Shown in pieces: positions 25,072 to 33,484 of a DNA stretch of 64,000 nt. The notes under the pieces were generated by a model. The model saw only the letters and a list, made by a program, of their open reading frames with translations, had not been told where the DNA came from and did not search any database. Numbering within the stretch: position 1 is the first letter of the stretch; the number at the start of each line of letters is the position of its first letter. A program made the position numbers and the translations under genes. This stretch comes from Chryseobacterium pennae. Its GTDB lineage: Bacteria; Bacteroidota; Bacteroidia; Flavobacteriales; Weeksellaceae. The stretch lies in the NCBI RefSeq assembly GCF_003385515.1, contig NZ_QNVT01000023.1, forward strand, positions 34,683 to 98,682, written 5' to 3'.

Positions 25072-25098
25072 ACCACAGCTTTAGAGTTGTGGTTTTTT
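25072..25098 (+). terminator. Terminator after the TNT/partner pair
   Basis: A 9-bp stem (ACCACAGCT / AGTTGTGGT, one G-U) is followed by TTTTTT. Confidence 0.85.
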
Positions 25099-25278
25099 GT
25101 ATCGTATTAAAAATTACTGACACTTAAAATTTTCCAAAACCATTTAAAAACATAAACATCTGTGAAAATCTACGTCATCTGTGGTCTAGAAACCTATTTC
25201 AACCCAGCATTTCTTCTATTTTCCCTTCATTCATGATATTTTGTGAAAGTTTACTTTATGAGTTTACAATTCGTTTTT

Positions 25279-25286
25279 TATCTTTG
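25279..25286 (+). promoter_or_regulatory. -7 element of the MazG-like gene
   Basis: TATCTTTG, a TAnnTTTG match, 18 bp before the ATG at 25305. Confidence 0.55.
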
Positions 25287-25304
25287 TGGTAAATAAAAAA
25301 TTTC

Positions 25305-25772
25305 ATGGATAAAATTGATAGTTTGAACCAAGTAGCAGAATTCCATACTACTTTCAAAGCCCCTATTCTAGACACCCCACAAATTCCTTCTCCGGAAAGA
25401 TGCAATCTTAGAGTAGAACTTCTACAGGAAGAACTTAATGAACTGAAACAAGCGATTGCCGACAATAATATTGTAGAAATTGCAGATGCTCTTTGTGATT
25501 TACAGTATGTTTTAAGTGGTGCTGTACTGGAATTCGGACTTGGCAACAAATTTGTAGAGCTATTCAACGAAGTTCAGCGTTCTAATATGTCTAAAGCATG
25601 TGATAATGAGGAACAGGCTAATGAAACCGTTGAATTCTATAAAGAAAAGGACGTAGAATCTTTTTATGAGAAATCTGGTGAAAAGTTCAATGTGTACAGA
25701 AAAGCAGATCATAAAGTATTAAAAAACAAATACTACTCTCCTGCTGATCTAAAGTCAATTATTGAGAAATAA
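25305..25772 (+). CDS. MazG-like nucleoside triphosphate pyrophosphohydrolase family protein
   Basis: A 155-residue all-alpha protein. EELNELKQAI and EIADALCDLQYVL provide the ExxE and ExxD metal-binding motifs of the MazG/phosphoribosyl-ATP pyrophosphohydrolase fold, which cleaves NTPs or dNTPs to the monophosphate and pyrophosphate. The specific nucleotide cannot be told. It heads a tight plus-strand group, with the next gene starting 3 bp downstream. Confidence 0.85.
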   Translation: MDKIDSLNQVAEFHTTFKAPILDTPQIPSPERCNLRVELLQEELNELKQAIADNNIVEIADALCDLQYVLSGAVLEFGLGNKFVELFNEVQRSNMSKACDNEEQANETVEFYKEKDVESFYEKSGEKFNVYRKADHKVLKNKYYSPADLKSIIEK

Positions 25773-25775
25773 AAT

Positions 25776-26339
25776 ATGAAAAAATTTATTACAAATATTG
25801 TTGCCGCTTCAAGTTTATTTTTAGCTACCCAAGAGCTTAGTGCTCAGAAAGTAGTGGTTAACCGCGAAGTCACCACCGAAAAAGATGGCAAAATGCTTCT
25901 GGGACATCAGTTGAAGGGACAGTTTTTGAAAGCTCCTTATGCTGACTGGTATGTAAAAGAGCATGATGAATATGCTTTGGACCAGAAGGCAGTCAGTGAA
26001 CTGAGAAAGGAAAGGCTGGGATCTTATGATATCATAGTTTTCATGGGAACCTGGTGTGAAGACAGTCACAGAGATTTTCCAAGACTGATGAAAATTCTGG
26101 AAGATATAAGCTATCCTGAAAGCAAGCTGACCATTATCGCTGTTAACCGTAAAAAAGAATCTCCTAGTGGAGACGAATCTCTTTATAACATCCAGAAAGT
26201 TCCTACCATTATCCTGAAAAGATATGGAAAAGAAGTAGGTAGAATTGTAGAAATGCCTACCAGTGGATATATTGAAAGAGATTTAGCTGAAATTCTGAAA
26301 AAGAATGACTCCTCTATAATTAAAGAAATTTTTAAATAG
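25776..26339 (+). CDS. Secreted thioredoxin-fold protein with a CxxS active site
   Basis: A 187-residue protein with a signal peptide ending LSA-Q. The thioredoxin-like motif is GTWCEDSHRDFPR: only the first Cys of a CxxC motif is present and the second is Ser (CEDS). A cis-Pro segment KVPTIIL lies further on. A CxxS site suggests monothiol isomerase or binding activity, not dithiol oxidoreduction. It starts 3 bp after the MazG-like gene and 2 bp before the DUF4230 gene, so it is part of one operon. Confidence 0.85.
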   Translation: MKKFITNIVAASSLFLATQELSAQKVVVNREVTTEKDGKMLLGHQLKGQFLKAPYADWYVKEHDEYALDQKAVSELRKERLGSYDIIVFMGTWCEDSHRDFPRLMKILEDISYPESKLTIIAVNRKKESPSGDESLYNIQKVPTIILKRYGKEVGRIVEMPTSGYIERDLAEILKKNDSSIIKEIFK

Positions 26340-26341
26340 AT

Positions 26342-26947
26342 TTGAGAAATTATAAACCAATTTTATCGTTTGCAGCGGGGGCCGGTGTTATGGTTCTTCT
26401 GTTTTTTGGGCTTAAATCCTGTCTTAATCTTGGTAAGAAAACGGAAAAGTCAGATTATTATATCCTGACCAACCAGATCTCCAAAATGAATAAGATGGTG
26501 GTGATAGAACAGAACAATTCCAGCATGCAGAAAACCAAAATGGGCTATGAATTCATGGGTAAAGAGGTTTCCAGTAACAGTATTATTACCTTTACAAAAA
26601 CCAATGCACAGGTTTCTTATGATCTGAATAAAATGAAGATTGAAGTAGACTCCATCAACAAGAAGCTGGTCATCACTGAACTTCCTGATGCAGACATCAG
26701 GATTACACCCAGTGTTGAAATTCAATCCCTGGATGATTCCTTTTTTAATAGAATTTCTGAGAAGGATATTAAAAATGTAACGGCAAAAGCTAAGGAAACA
26801 GCAACTAAATCTATTGATCAGAACCAGTTGAGAACTGAAGGACGAAAGCAATTGATGGAAAATCTTGATAATATTTTTGTTTTGGCAAAGGCTTTGAATT
26901 ATACTATAGAAGATAAGACCGGAAAGATCGGTATTCTTGGACTCTAA
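26342..26947 (+). CDS. DUF4230 family membrane-anchored protein
   Basis: A 201-residue protein read from a TTG start 2 bp after the thioredoxin-like gene, since the first ATG lies inside the membrane segment. The N-terminus contains one transmembrane helix (about 8-25, ILSFAAGAGVMVLLFFGLK) and the rest is predicted periplasmic. The alternating segment MVVIEQNNSS through ITFTKTNAQVSYDLNKMKIEV is typical of DUF4230. Function is unknown. A TTG start is unusual here and suggests translational coupling to the upstream gene. Confidence 0.8.
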   Translation: MRNYKPILSFAAGAGVMVLLFFGLKSCLNLGKKTEKSDYYILTNQISKMNKMVVIEQNNSSMQKTKMGYEFMGKEVSSNSIITFTKTNAQVSYDLNKMKIEVDSINKKLVITELPDADIRITPSVEIQSLDDSFFNRISEKDIKNVTAKAKETATKSIDQNQLRTEGRKQLMENLDNIFVLAKALNYTIEDKTGKIGILGL

Positions 26948-26960
26948 AAATAATTCAGCA

Positions 26961-27140
26961 ATGGACTCAAAAGGAAATAACAAGAAAAAGGAATCTGCCA
27001 ATACCGCAGAAACCCAAAAGCAAAATCAGGATTTCCAGAATATTCCTGCTTCATCGAAAAAGGTTAATCCCCCTGATATCGACAAGGAAGACATTCAAAA
27101 AGCTTCCAAAAACAAATCAGGAAAAACGGATAATACATAA
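26961..27140 (+). CDS. Small highly charged hypothetical protein
   Basis: A 59-residue Lys/Asn/Ser-rich protein beginning with MDSKGNNKKKES and ending KNKSGKTDNT. An alternative in-frame TTG at 26937 would overlap the end of DUF4230. It is followed closely by a terminator. It is low-complexity and predicted disordered. No family was recognised, and reality as a gene rests on position and terminator. Confidence 0.45.
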   Translation: MDSKGNNKKKESANTAETQKQNQDFQNIPASSKKVNPPDIDKEDIQKASKNKSGKTDNT

Positions 27141-27183
27141 GAGTAAAAAAACTGTTAAGGTTTAAATATTTCAGAAATAAAAC

Positions 27184-27220
27184 GAAAGGATCTGTCTCAT
27201 AAGAGGCAGATCCTTTCTTC
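27184..27220. terminator. Bidirectional terminator between the DUF4230 operon and leuB
   Basis: GAAAGGATCTGTCTC (27184-27198) pairs with GAGGCAGATCCTTTC (27203-27217) over about 15 bp including a wobble pair. T-rich sequence follows on the plus strand. Confidence 0.8.
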
Positions 27221-27253
27221 TAACTATCTATCTAAGTGAACCTTCACATATAA

Positions 27254-28378
27254 CTACACAATGGTAGATTTTCCAATTTTTACATTTTCAAAATTATAAT
27301 AGGACTTCTCCGAATACCTGATATGATCCGCAATAAAGCTTCCCACTTCACTGGTAGAATAATATTGTTTGGTATTAAGATCTATCGTCACATATTTATT
27401 TTCGATCGCATACTCTACAGACTGCCTCAGTTTGTTGGCGGCAGACTGTAATCCAAGATGATCCAGCATCATTGCCACACTTAAAATAGAAGCAATAGGG
27501 TTGGCAATTCCTTTTCCTTTTGCCTGTGGATAAGAACCGTGAATAGGCTCAAACAATGCATTATTCTCTCCTACTGATGCCGACGGAAGCAATCCGATAG
27601 ACCCTCCAATCACACTGGCTTCATCAGAAATAATATCCCCAAACATATTCTCCGTTAAAATAACATCAAACTGCTTTGGATTAAGGATCAACTGCATGGC
27701 TGCATTATCTACAAACATATAATCTAACTGTACATCCGGATATTCAGAAGCAATTTCCTGGCAGATCTTTCTCCATAATCTGGAAGTATCTAAAACATTA
27801 GCTTTATCTATTAAAGTCAGTTTTTTATTTCTTTTCTGTGCTTCCTGAAATGCCATATGGGCAATAGGAAGAATATCTTCTCTGCTGTACCTGCATATAT
27901 CATAAGCATATGCTCCTTCCGGATCAGTAAATTTTTCTCCGAAGTAAATCCCGCTTACAAGTTCTCTGAAAATCTGAATATCCGCACCTTCAATGATCTC
28001 TCTTTTAAGCGGACTTTTTTCAATCAGAGAAGCATATGTTTTTAAAGGACGGATGTTGGCAAATAATCCTAATTCCTTACGAAGTCTCAATAGCCCCTGC
28101 TCCGGTCTTATCTTGGAATCAGGATTATTGTCAAATACAGGATCTCCTATCGCTCCGAAAAGCACAGCATCAGATTCCTTACAGATCTTAAGGGTTTCTT
28201 CCGGTAAGGGATCTCCTGTTTTAAAAATAGCCTCTGCTCCTATCAACCCGTAATCAAAGTGGAATTTATATTGGAAAGCTTCAGCAATCACATCCAAAAT
28301 CTTGATGCTTTCACTGATGATTTCAGGGCCAATTCCGTCTCCGGGAAGTACTGCGATTTTAAAATAATTGTTGCTCAT
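27254..28378 (-). CDS. leuB: 3-isopropylmalate dehydrogenase
   Basis: A 374-residue NAD+-dependent enzyme oxidising and decarboxylating 3-isopropylmalate in leucine synthesis. It has the expected landmarks: IAVLPGDGIGPEI at the N-terminus, LLRLRKELGLFANIRP, the substrate Arg segment RELVSGIYFGE, and LTENMFGDIISDEASVIGGSIGLLPSAS. It is slightly longer than the usual 350-360 because of a C-terminal extension. It overlaps leuD by 20 bp and is the last gene of the leuACDB operon. Confidence 0.97.
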   Translation of the reverse strand: MSNNYFKIAVLPGDGIGPEIISESIKILDVIAEAFQYKFHFDYGLIGAEAIFKTGDPLPEETLKICKESDAVLFGAIGDPVFDNNPDSKIRPEQGLLRLRKELGLFANIRPLKTYASLIEKSPLKREIIEGADIQIFRELVSGIYFGEKFTDPEGAYAYDICRYSREDILPIAHMAFQEAQKRNKKLTLIDKANVLDTSRLWRKICQEIASEYPDVQLDYMFVDNAAMQLILNPKQFDVILTENMFGDIISDEASVIGGSIGLLPSASVGENNALFEPIHGSYPQAKGKGIANPIASILSVAMMLDHLGLQSAANKLRQSVEYAIENKYVTIDLNTKQYYSTSEVGSFIADHIRYSEKSYYNFENVKIGKSTIV

Positions 28379-28967
28379 TTTTTTTCTGTGTCTTTAGTTC
28401 AAATTCTGCGATCGCCTTTTTTTTGCTGATTAAAAAATCAATATCGTCATAGCCATTCATAAGGCATATTTTTTTATAAGAATCAAGTTCAAAAGTTTCT
28501 GTGGTATCTTTGAAACTGATAGATTGCAATTCTACATCAATAGCAATTTCATTATCCGGATTTTCATTGATTCCTTCTAAAATTTCCTTTAAGAATTCTT
28601 CAGAAACTTTTACCGGAAGAAGGCCGTTATTTAAAGCATTTCCTTTAAAAATGTCAGCAAAATAACTGGAAATAATAACCTTGAATCCATAATCCGTTAA
28701 TGCCCATGCGGCATGCTCCCGACTGCTTCCACATCCGAAATTATTTCCTGCTACTAAAATCTTGCCACTGAATTTTGGATTGTTCAGTACAAAATCAGGA
28801 TTAGGCTCATGGGTGTGAATATTGTATCTCCAATCTCTGAACAGATTTTCTCCAAAACCTTTTCTGTCAATACTTTTTAGGAATCTTGCAGGGATAATCT
28901 GATCTGTATCTATGTTTTCTGCCGGCAATGGAACTGCACTGGATTTTATAATAACTAATTTTTGCAT
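28359..28967 (-). CDS. leuD: 3-isopropylmalate dehydratase small subunit
   Basis: A 202-residue partner of LeuC; together they isomerise 2- to 3-isopropylmalate. The landmarks are PAENIDTDQIIPARFLK, NNFGCGSSREHAAWAL and SSYFADIFKGNALNNGLLP. It starts 7 bp after leuC and overlaps leuB, so the three genes are tightly coupled. Confidence 0.97.
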   Translation of the reverse strand: MQKLVIIKSSAVPLPAENIDTDQIIPARFLKSIDRKGFGENLFRDWRYNIHTHEPNPDFVLNNPKFSGKILVAGNNFGCGSSREHAAWALTDYGFKVIISSYFADIFKGNALNNGLLPVKVSEEFLKEILEGINENPDNEIAIDVELQSISFKDTTETFELDSYKKICLMNGYDDIDFLISKKKAIAEFELKTQKKNEQQLF

Positions 28968-28974
28968 GTAATTT

Positions 28975-30363
28975 TTAATTTAAACTTTCAAAAGCTGAAA
29001 TTCTACCTTCTATTGCGGCTTTCGCTGCAGTAAGCGGACTTGCCAGAATTGTTCTGGAACCTTGCCCCTGTCTTCCTTCAAAATTTCTGTTTGAAGTAGA
29101 GACACAATACTCTCCCTCCGGAATTTTATCATCGTTCATGGCCAGGCAAGCAGAGCATCCGGGCTGGCGGATCTGGAATCCCGCATCATTAAAGATTTTG
29201 TCAAGTCCTTCCTCATAGATCTGTTTTACAACCTGCTGAGAACCGGGAACAATTAATGCTTTTACAGCATCAGATTTGCTTTTCCCTTTGATATATTGAG
29301 CTGCGGATCTAAAATCTTCAATCCTTGCATTCGTACAGCTTCCTATAAATACATAATTAATTTTTATACTGGATGGAGTCTGTCCGGCTTCCAGTCCCAT
29401 ATACTGTAAAGCTTTTGCTTCAGATTCGTTTTGAGGGACAGGAATAGTTTCATGGATAGAAATCCCCATTCCTGGATTCGTTCCATAGGTAATCATTGGA
29501 TAAATATCTGATGCATCGAAGGTAAGTTCCTGATCAAAAACAGCTCCTTCGTCAGTCTTTAATGTATTCCAATACGCTATTTTTTCTTCCCATTCTTCTC
29601 CTTGTGGAGCAAATTTTCTTCCTTTAACGTATTCAAAAGTGGTTTCATCCGGAGCGATCATTCCTCCTCTGGCTCCCATTTCAATACTCATATTACACAC
29701 CGTCATCCTTCCTTCCATCGACATTTCTTCGAAAACATTTCCGGCATATTCACAAAAATATCCTGTGCCGCCATCAGTTCCTGTTTTTGAAATAATGTAA
29801 AGGATAACATCTTTAGCCTGAACATTATCATTAAGCTTACCGTTTACAGTAATTCTCATTGATTTAGGCTTGTTAAGTAACAGGCACTGACTTGCAAATA
29901 CCTGAGCTACCTGACTGGTTCCGATTCCAAAGGCAATGCTTCCAAATGCTCCATGCGTTGAAGTATGACTGTCTCCACATACAATACTCATTCCCGGCTG
30001 TGTAATCCCTAGTTCAGGAGCGATAATATGGACAATTCCCTGATACTGATGTCCCAATCCGAATAATTCGATATTATTTTTCTGACAATTTTCAGTTAAC
30101 TGCTGAACCTGATTTCTGGACAATTCATCACGTATTGGTTCTTCCTGATGAAGTGTTGGTACATTGTGATCTGCAGTAGCCACGATCTGCTCCGGTCTGA
30201 ATATTTCCAGATTTCTGGATTCAAGCTCTGCAAATGCCTGTGGACTGGTTACTTCATGGATCAGATGTTTATCAATATAGATGACCTGTGGCCCGTCAGG
30301 AACCGTATCTACTACATGAGCATCCCAAACTTTATCAAAAAGTGTCTTTCTATTTTCGTTCAT
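28975..30363 (-). CDS. leuC: 3-isopropylmalate dehydratase large subunit
   Basis: The Fe-S aconitase-family subunit. The ATG at 30363 (giving MNENRKTLFDKVWDAHVV, 462 residues) is preferred over the upstream in-frame ATG at 30414, because it fits the family length and avoids overlap with leuA. The motifs are VCGDSHTSTHGAFGSIAFGIGTS, FIGSCTNARIEDFRSAA and PGCSACLAMN. The cysteines in SCT and GCSAC are the expected [4Fe-4S] ligands. Confidence 0.97.
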   Translation of the reverse strand: MNENRKTLFDKVWDAHVVDTVPDGPQVIYIDKHLIHEVTSPQAFAELESRNLEIFRPEQIVATADHNVPTLHQEEPIRDELSRNQVQQLTENCQKNNIELFGLGHQYQGIVHIIAPELGITQPGMSIVCGDSHTSTHGAFGSIAFGIGTSQVAQVFASQCLLLNKPKSMRITVNGKLNDNVQAKDVILYIISKTGTDGGTGYFCEYAGNVFEEMSMEGRMTVCNMSIEMGARGGMIAPDETTFEYVKGRKFAPQGEEWEEKIAYWNTLKTDEGAVFDQELTFDASDIYPMITYGTNPGMGISIHETIPVPQNESEAKALQYMGLEAGQTPSSIKINYVFIGSCTNARIEDFRSAAQYIKGKSKSDAVKALIVPGSQQVVKQIYEEGLDKIFNDAGFQIRQPGCSACLAMNDDKIPEGEYCVSTSNRNFEGRQGQGSRTILASPLTAAKAAIEGRISAFESLN

Positions 30364-30392
30364 TTTTACTTTATCTTGAATTAAATCAAACC

Positions 30393-31556
30393 CTATCCTA
30401 TTTTTCTGCTGCATGTTTCCATGATCAATGCCAGATCTTCATTACCGATTTCCTTTTTAAGATCTGCTATTTTTAAGAATTCCTGATACAGGTAATCCAA
30501 TTCATCTTTGGTGACATCATGACCAATATGTTTAAAACGGTAAGCTAATGCTGAACGTCCACTTCTGGCTGTAAGAATGATGGAAGAAGCATTTACACCC
30601 ACTTCAGCCGGATCAATAATTTCATAAGTTTCTCTATTTTTGATCACACCATCCTGATGAATTCCTGAGCTGTGGGCAAACGCATTGGCTCCTACAATGG
30701 CCTTATTAGGCTGTACAGACATTCCCATTAGATCTGAAACCATAGTGCTCAGTTCATTCAACATTCTGGAATTGATGTCTGTATGGAGATTCAACTGTTT
30801 GTGTTGCTTCAGAATCATGACGACCTCTTCTAAGGCTGTATTTCCTGCTCTTTCCCCCAATCCATTAATCGTACATTCGATCTGGCGGGCTCCGTTGATG
30901 GCTCCGGAAATAGAATTTGCAGTAGCTAAGCCTAAATCATTATGACAGTGGCATGACAGAACTGCTTTTTCAATTCCTTTTACATTTTCTCTCAGGTATT
31001 TTATTTTCTGGCCATATTCTTCCGGTAAACAGTATCCTGTAGTATCAGGGATGTTCAGAACGGTAGCACCAGCCTTAATTACAGCTTCACAAACCTGTGC
31101 CAGGTAAGCATTATCTGTTCTTCCCGCATCTTCAGCGTAAAATTCTACATCTTCTACGTAGTTTTTGGCATATCTTACTGCTTCAGCTGCACGTTCTATA
31201 ATATTTTCTCTTGTTGAGTTGAATTTATATCTGATATGTGAATCGGAAGTACCGATTCCTGTATGTATTCTTGGTTTCTTTGCAAACCTTAGAGCTTCAG
31301 CAGCAGTATCAATATCTTTTTTATTTGCCCTTGTCAATCCGCATACTTTTGCATTTCGTACGAGTTTTGAAATTTCAGAAACGGATTCAAAATCTCCAGG
31401 ACTGGAAATAGGAAACCCTGCTTCAATGATATCAACGCCCAATTCATCAAGCCTTTCAGCAATAATCAGTTTCTGTTTTGTATTCAGTTTACAACCAGGA
31501 ACCTGCTCCCCATCTCGTAGTGTGGTATCAAAAATTTCAATTTTTTCGGAATTCAT
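30393..31556 (-). CDS. leuA: 2-isopropylmalate synthase, short form
   Basis: It condenses acetyl-CoA with 2-oxoisovalerate, the first committed step to leucine. The catalytic barrel shows IFDTTLRDGEQVPGCKL, TGIGTSDSHI, HCHNDLGLATANS and the HSSGIHQDGV motif. At 387 residues it ends after the linker region and lacks the roughly 130-residue C-terminal regulatory domain that mediates leucine feedback in full-length (about 520) enzymes. This may mean no allosteric control, or a sister enzyme elsewhere. It heads the leuACDB operon. Confidence 0.93.
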   Translation of the reverse strand: MNSEKIEIFDTTLRDGEQVPGCKLNTKQKLIIAERLDELGVDIIEAGFPISSPGDFESVSEISKLVRNAKVCGLTRANKKDIDTAAEALRFAKKPRIHTGIGTSDSHIRYKFNSTRENIIERAAEAVRYAKNYVEDVEFYAEDAGRTDNAYLAQVCEAVIKAGATVLNIPDTTGYCLPEEYGQKIKYLRENVKGIEKAVLSCHCHNDLGLATANSISGAINGARQIECTINGLGERAGNTALEEVVMILKQHKQLNLHTDINSRMLNELSTMVSDLMGMSVQPNKAIVGANAFAHSSGIHQDGVIKNRETYEIIDPAEVGVNASSIILTARSGRSALAYRFKHIGHDVTKDELDYLYQEFLKIADLKKEIGNEDLALIMETCSRKIG

Positions 31557-31584
31557 AAATGAAGTTTTTTACTTAATTTTGATT

Positions 31585-31592
31585 CAAAACTA
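31585..31592 (-). promoter_or_regulatory. -7 element of the leu operon
   Basis: On the minus strand the sequence reads TAGTTTTG, a TAnnTTTG match, 28 bp before the leuA ATG at 31556. Confidence 0.5.
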
Positions 31593-31639
31593 CAGCTTGC
31601 AATATTTTTTCATTTTCAGTTTTCCAGAAAATTACAATA

Positions 31640-31652
31640 TTCAACAGTTGAA
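31640..31652. promoter_or_regulatory. Palindrome in the leuA divergent promoter region
   Basis: TTCAAC-A-GTTGAA is a perfect 13-bp palindrome about 50 bp upstream of the leuA -7 element and 53 bp before the divergent gene. It could be an operator for either gene. A single palindrome of this size can also occur by chance. Confidence 0.3.
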
Positions 31653-31704
31653 GAATTAGTTTTATCTTATTGATAATTAATTATTTAAATTTTAAAAATT
31701 TACA

Positions 31705-33249
31705 ATGGCAGAATTGCAGAAAGATTTTTTGTTTGTATTGGTAAAGTCATTGACGACTTCCGAAAAGCGACAGTTTAAGTTATATGTGAACCGTCTCGGA
31801 ATTAATGTAGATGCTAAATTTCTGCTTTTATTTGCTGAAATGGATAAGATGAAAGAGTATGATGAAAGTATAATTATCGAGAAGAAAATATCTACGAAAC
31901 AACAGCTTTCTAATCTTAAAGCACATCTTTATAAACAAATTCTTGTAAGCCTCCGCATGAACCCCAGTCATCAGAATTATAGAATTCAGCTCCGGGAGCA
32001 GTTGGATTTTGCCAATATTCTGTACCAGAAAGGGCTTTACAAACAGGCTTTAAAGATCCTTGACAAAACCAAACAGACGGCTTTGGAGTTGGATGAGAAA
32101 AGTATCGCCTCCGAAGTTATAGACCTTGAAAAAGTAATTGAATCCCAATTCATTACCAGAAGTATTGAAGGGCGTGCGGAGGAGCTAATAAGACAGTCCC
32201 AGGAATTAAGCAAACAAAACCGTTATACTACAAAATTATCCAACCTTTCTCTGAAGTTATACAGTGAAATGCTGACTCATGGTTATGTAAAAAATGATAC
32301 AGATCGTGAAGAAATTCTGGATATTTTCAATTCTCATATTAAAAATATCAGGTTCGACAAGCTGAATTTTACAGAGAAACTATGGTATTTTAAAGCGCAT
32401 GTCTGGAAAAATCAGTTGTTACAGGATTATAAATACACCTTGAAATATGCTTATCAATGGGTGGATTTGTTTCATAAAAGTCCGGAAATGATCTTCAGCC
32501 ATCCGGTTTGGTATATTAAAGGAAATACTTATCTGTTGAAAATCCTGTTTCTGTACGGAAATATTGATATTCTGGAAGAGAATTTTAAGGAATTTAATAT
32601 AAGAGTTAATGCTGAAAATTTTTCCCAGAATGAGAATCTTCAGTCCCTTATTTTCCTTACGCATTACAATACGCTGATGAACATTCATTTTGTTAAAGGT
32701 GAGTTTTTTACAGGAACCAAGCTTATTCCTGAAATCGAGTTGAAAATGGAAAAACTTAGAGAACGAATTGATGAGCACCATTTTATGATCCTTTATCTTA
32801 AAATGGCTGCCATGTTCTTTGGAAGCAAGATGTACAAAAAGTCGATTGAATACTCTATGAGAGTTATAGAATCGAAGGGAAATGTACAGGAAGACCTGTT
32901 GTTTCACACTCGAATTCTGATTCTGATGTCCAAGTATGAATCCGGAAATGATGAAGATTATGATGAGTTCATTGCTTCTACTCTGAAATTTGCCCGAAAG
33001 ATGAAAAAGCCTGAGGAATTTCACTTTGAAAGCATTCAGTTTTTTAAAAATGTGAATAATCAGTTACCGGATCAAAGACAGAAGGCTTTTGAGATTTTTG
33101 ATAAGAAGTTAGAAGATTTTTCTCACAATGAATACTATAGACGATCATTATTTTATATTGATATCCATGGGTGGATAAAATCTAAGGTTCAGAATGTAGA
33201 TGTAATCGAGATTATTAAGCAGAAAGTGAGATACAAGAGGAAAGGCTAA
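31705..33249 (+). CDS. Large helical hypothetical protein (TPR-like)
   Basis: A 514-residue cytosolic protein without signal or membrane segments. Its sequence is dominated by amphipathic helices, with TPR-like pairs such as ANILYQKGLYKQALKILDKTKQ around residue 105. The first 90 residues are rich in Lys/Glu. No enzyme motif is visible. It is divergent from leuA across 148 bp and appears to be a conserved Bacteroidetes hypothetical. A scaffold or adaptor role is inferred from the helical repeats only. Confidence 0.75.
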   Translation: MAELQKDFLFVLVKSLTTSEKRQFKLYVNRLGINVDAKFLLLFAEMDKMKEYDESIIIEKKISTKQQLSNLKAHLYKQILVSLRMNPSHQNYRIQLREQLDFANILYQKGLYKQALKILDKTKQTALELDEKSIASEVIDLEKVIESQFITRSIEGRAEELIRQSQELSKQNRYTTKLSNLSLKLYSEMLTHGYVKNDTDREEILDIFNSHIKNIRFDKLNFTEKLWYFKAHVWKNQLLQDYKYTLKYAYQWVDLFHKSPEMIFSHPVWYIKGNTYLLKILFLYGNIDILEENFKEFNIRVNAENFSQNENLQSLIFLTHYNTLMNIHFVKGEFFTGTKLIPEIELKMEKLRERIDEHHFMILYLKMAAMFFGSKMYKKSIEYSMRVIESKGNVQEDLLFHTRILILMSKYESGNDEDYDEFIASTLKFARKMKKPEEFHFESIQFFKNVNNQLPDQRQKAFEIFDKKLEDFSHNEYYRRSLFYIDIHGWIKSKVQNVDVIEIIKQKVRYKRKG

Positions 33250-33418
33250 CGAATTTTTCTCTCTGATTTCGGAGATTAAGCAGATCATTGGGATTATAGT
33301 ACGCGATATTGCTTGATCTGCGTGAGGTTTTTTATTTATACGTAAAGCTTTATGATGATGGCTGTATATTTTTATGGAGCTAAGAGTGAGCAGGTGAACT
33401 TACCTGATGAAGGGGGTG

Positions 33419-33462
33419 AAAATGTTTCGGCGGGCTCTTTGAGCCCGCCGAAACATTTTTTA
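33419..33462. terminator. Strong terminator between the helical protein and the dipeptidase gene
   Basis: A 17-bp GC-rich perfect stem (33421-33437 with 33441-33457) with a 3-nt loop and T tail. It serves both converging genes. Confidence 0.9.
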
Positions 33463-33484
33463 TTCATTTTTAAACCTAATTCTA

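Noticed and set aside
26450..27001. 183-residue minus-strand ORF
   Set aside because: Antisense to DUF4230, Cys/Phe/Ile-rich composition of a shadow frame, and inside a tight plus-strand operon.
31557..31704. Leucine leader peptide or T-box upstream of leuA
   Set aside because: No short Leu-rich ORF and no terminator/antiterminator pair in the 148-bp divergent region.
32419..33024. 201-residue minus-strand ORF
   Set aside because: Antisense shadow of the 514-residue helical protein, without promoter or recognisable domain.
33280..33321. GCAGATCA ... TGATCTGC inverted repeat
   Set aside because: Arms of 8 bp with a 26-nt spacer and no T run; the real terminator is at 33419-33462.
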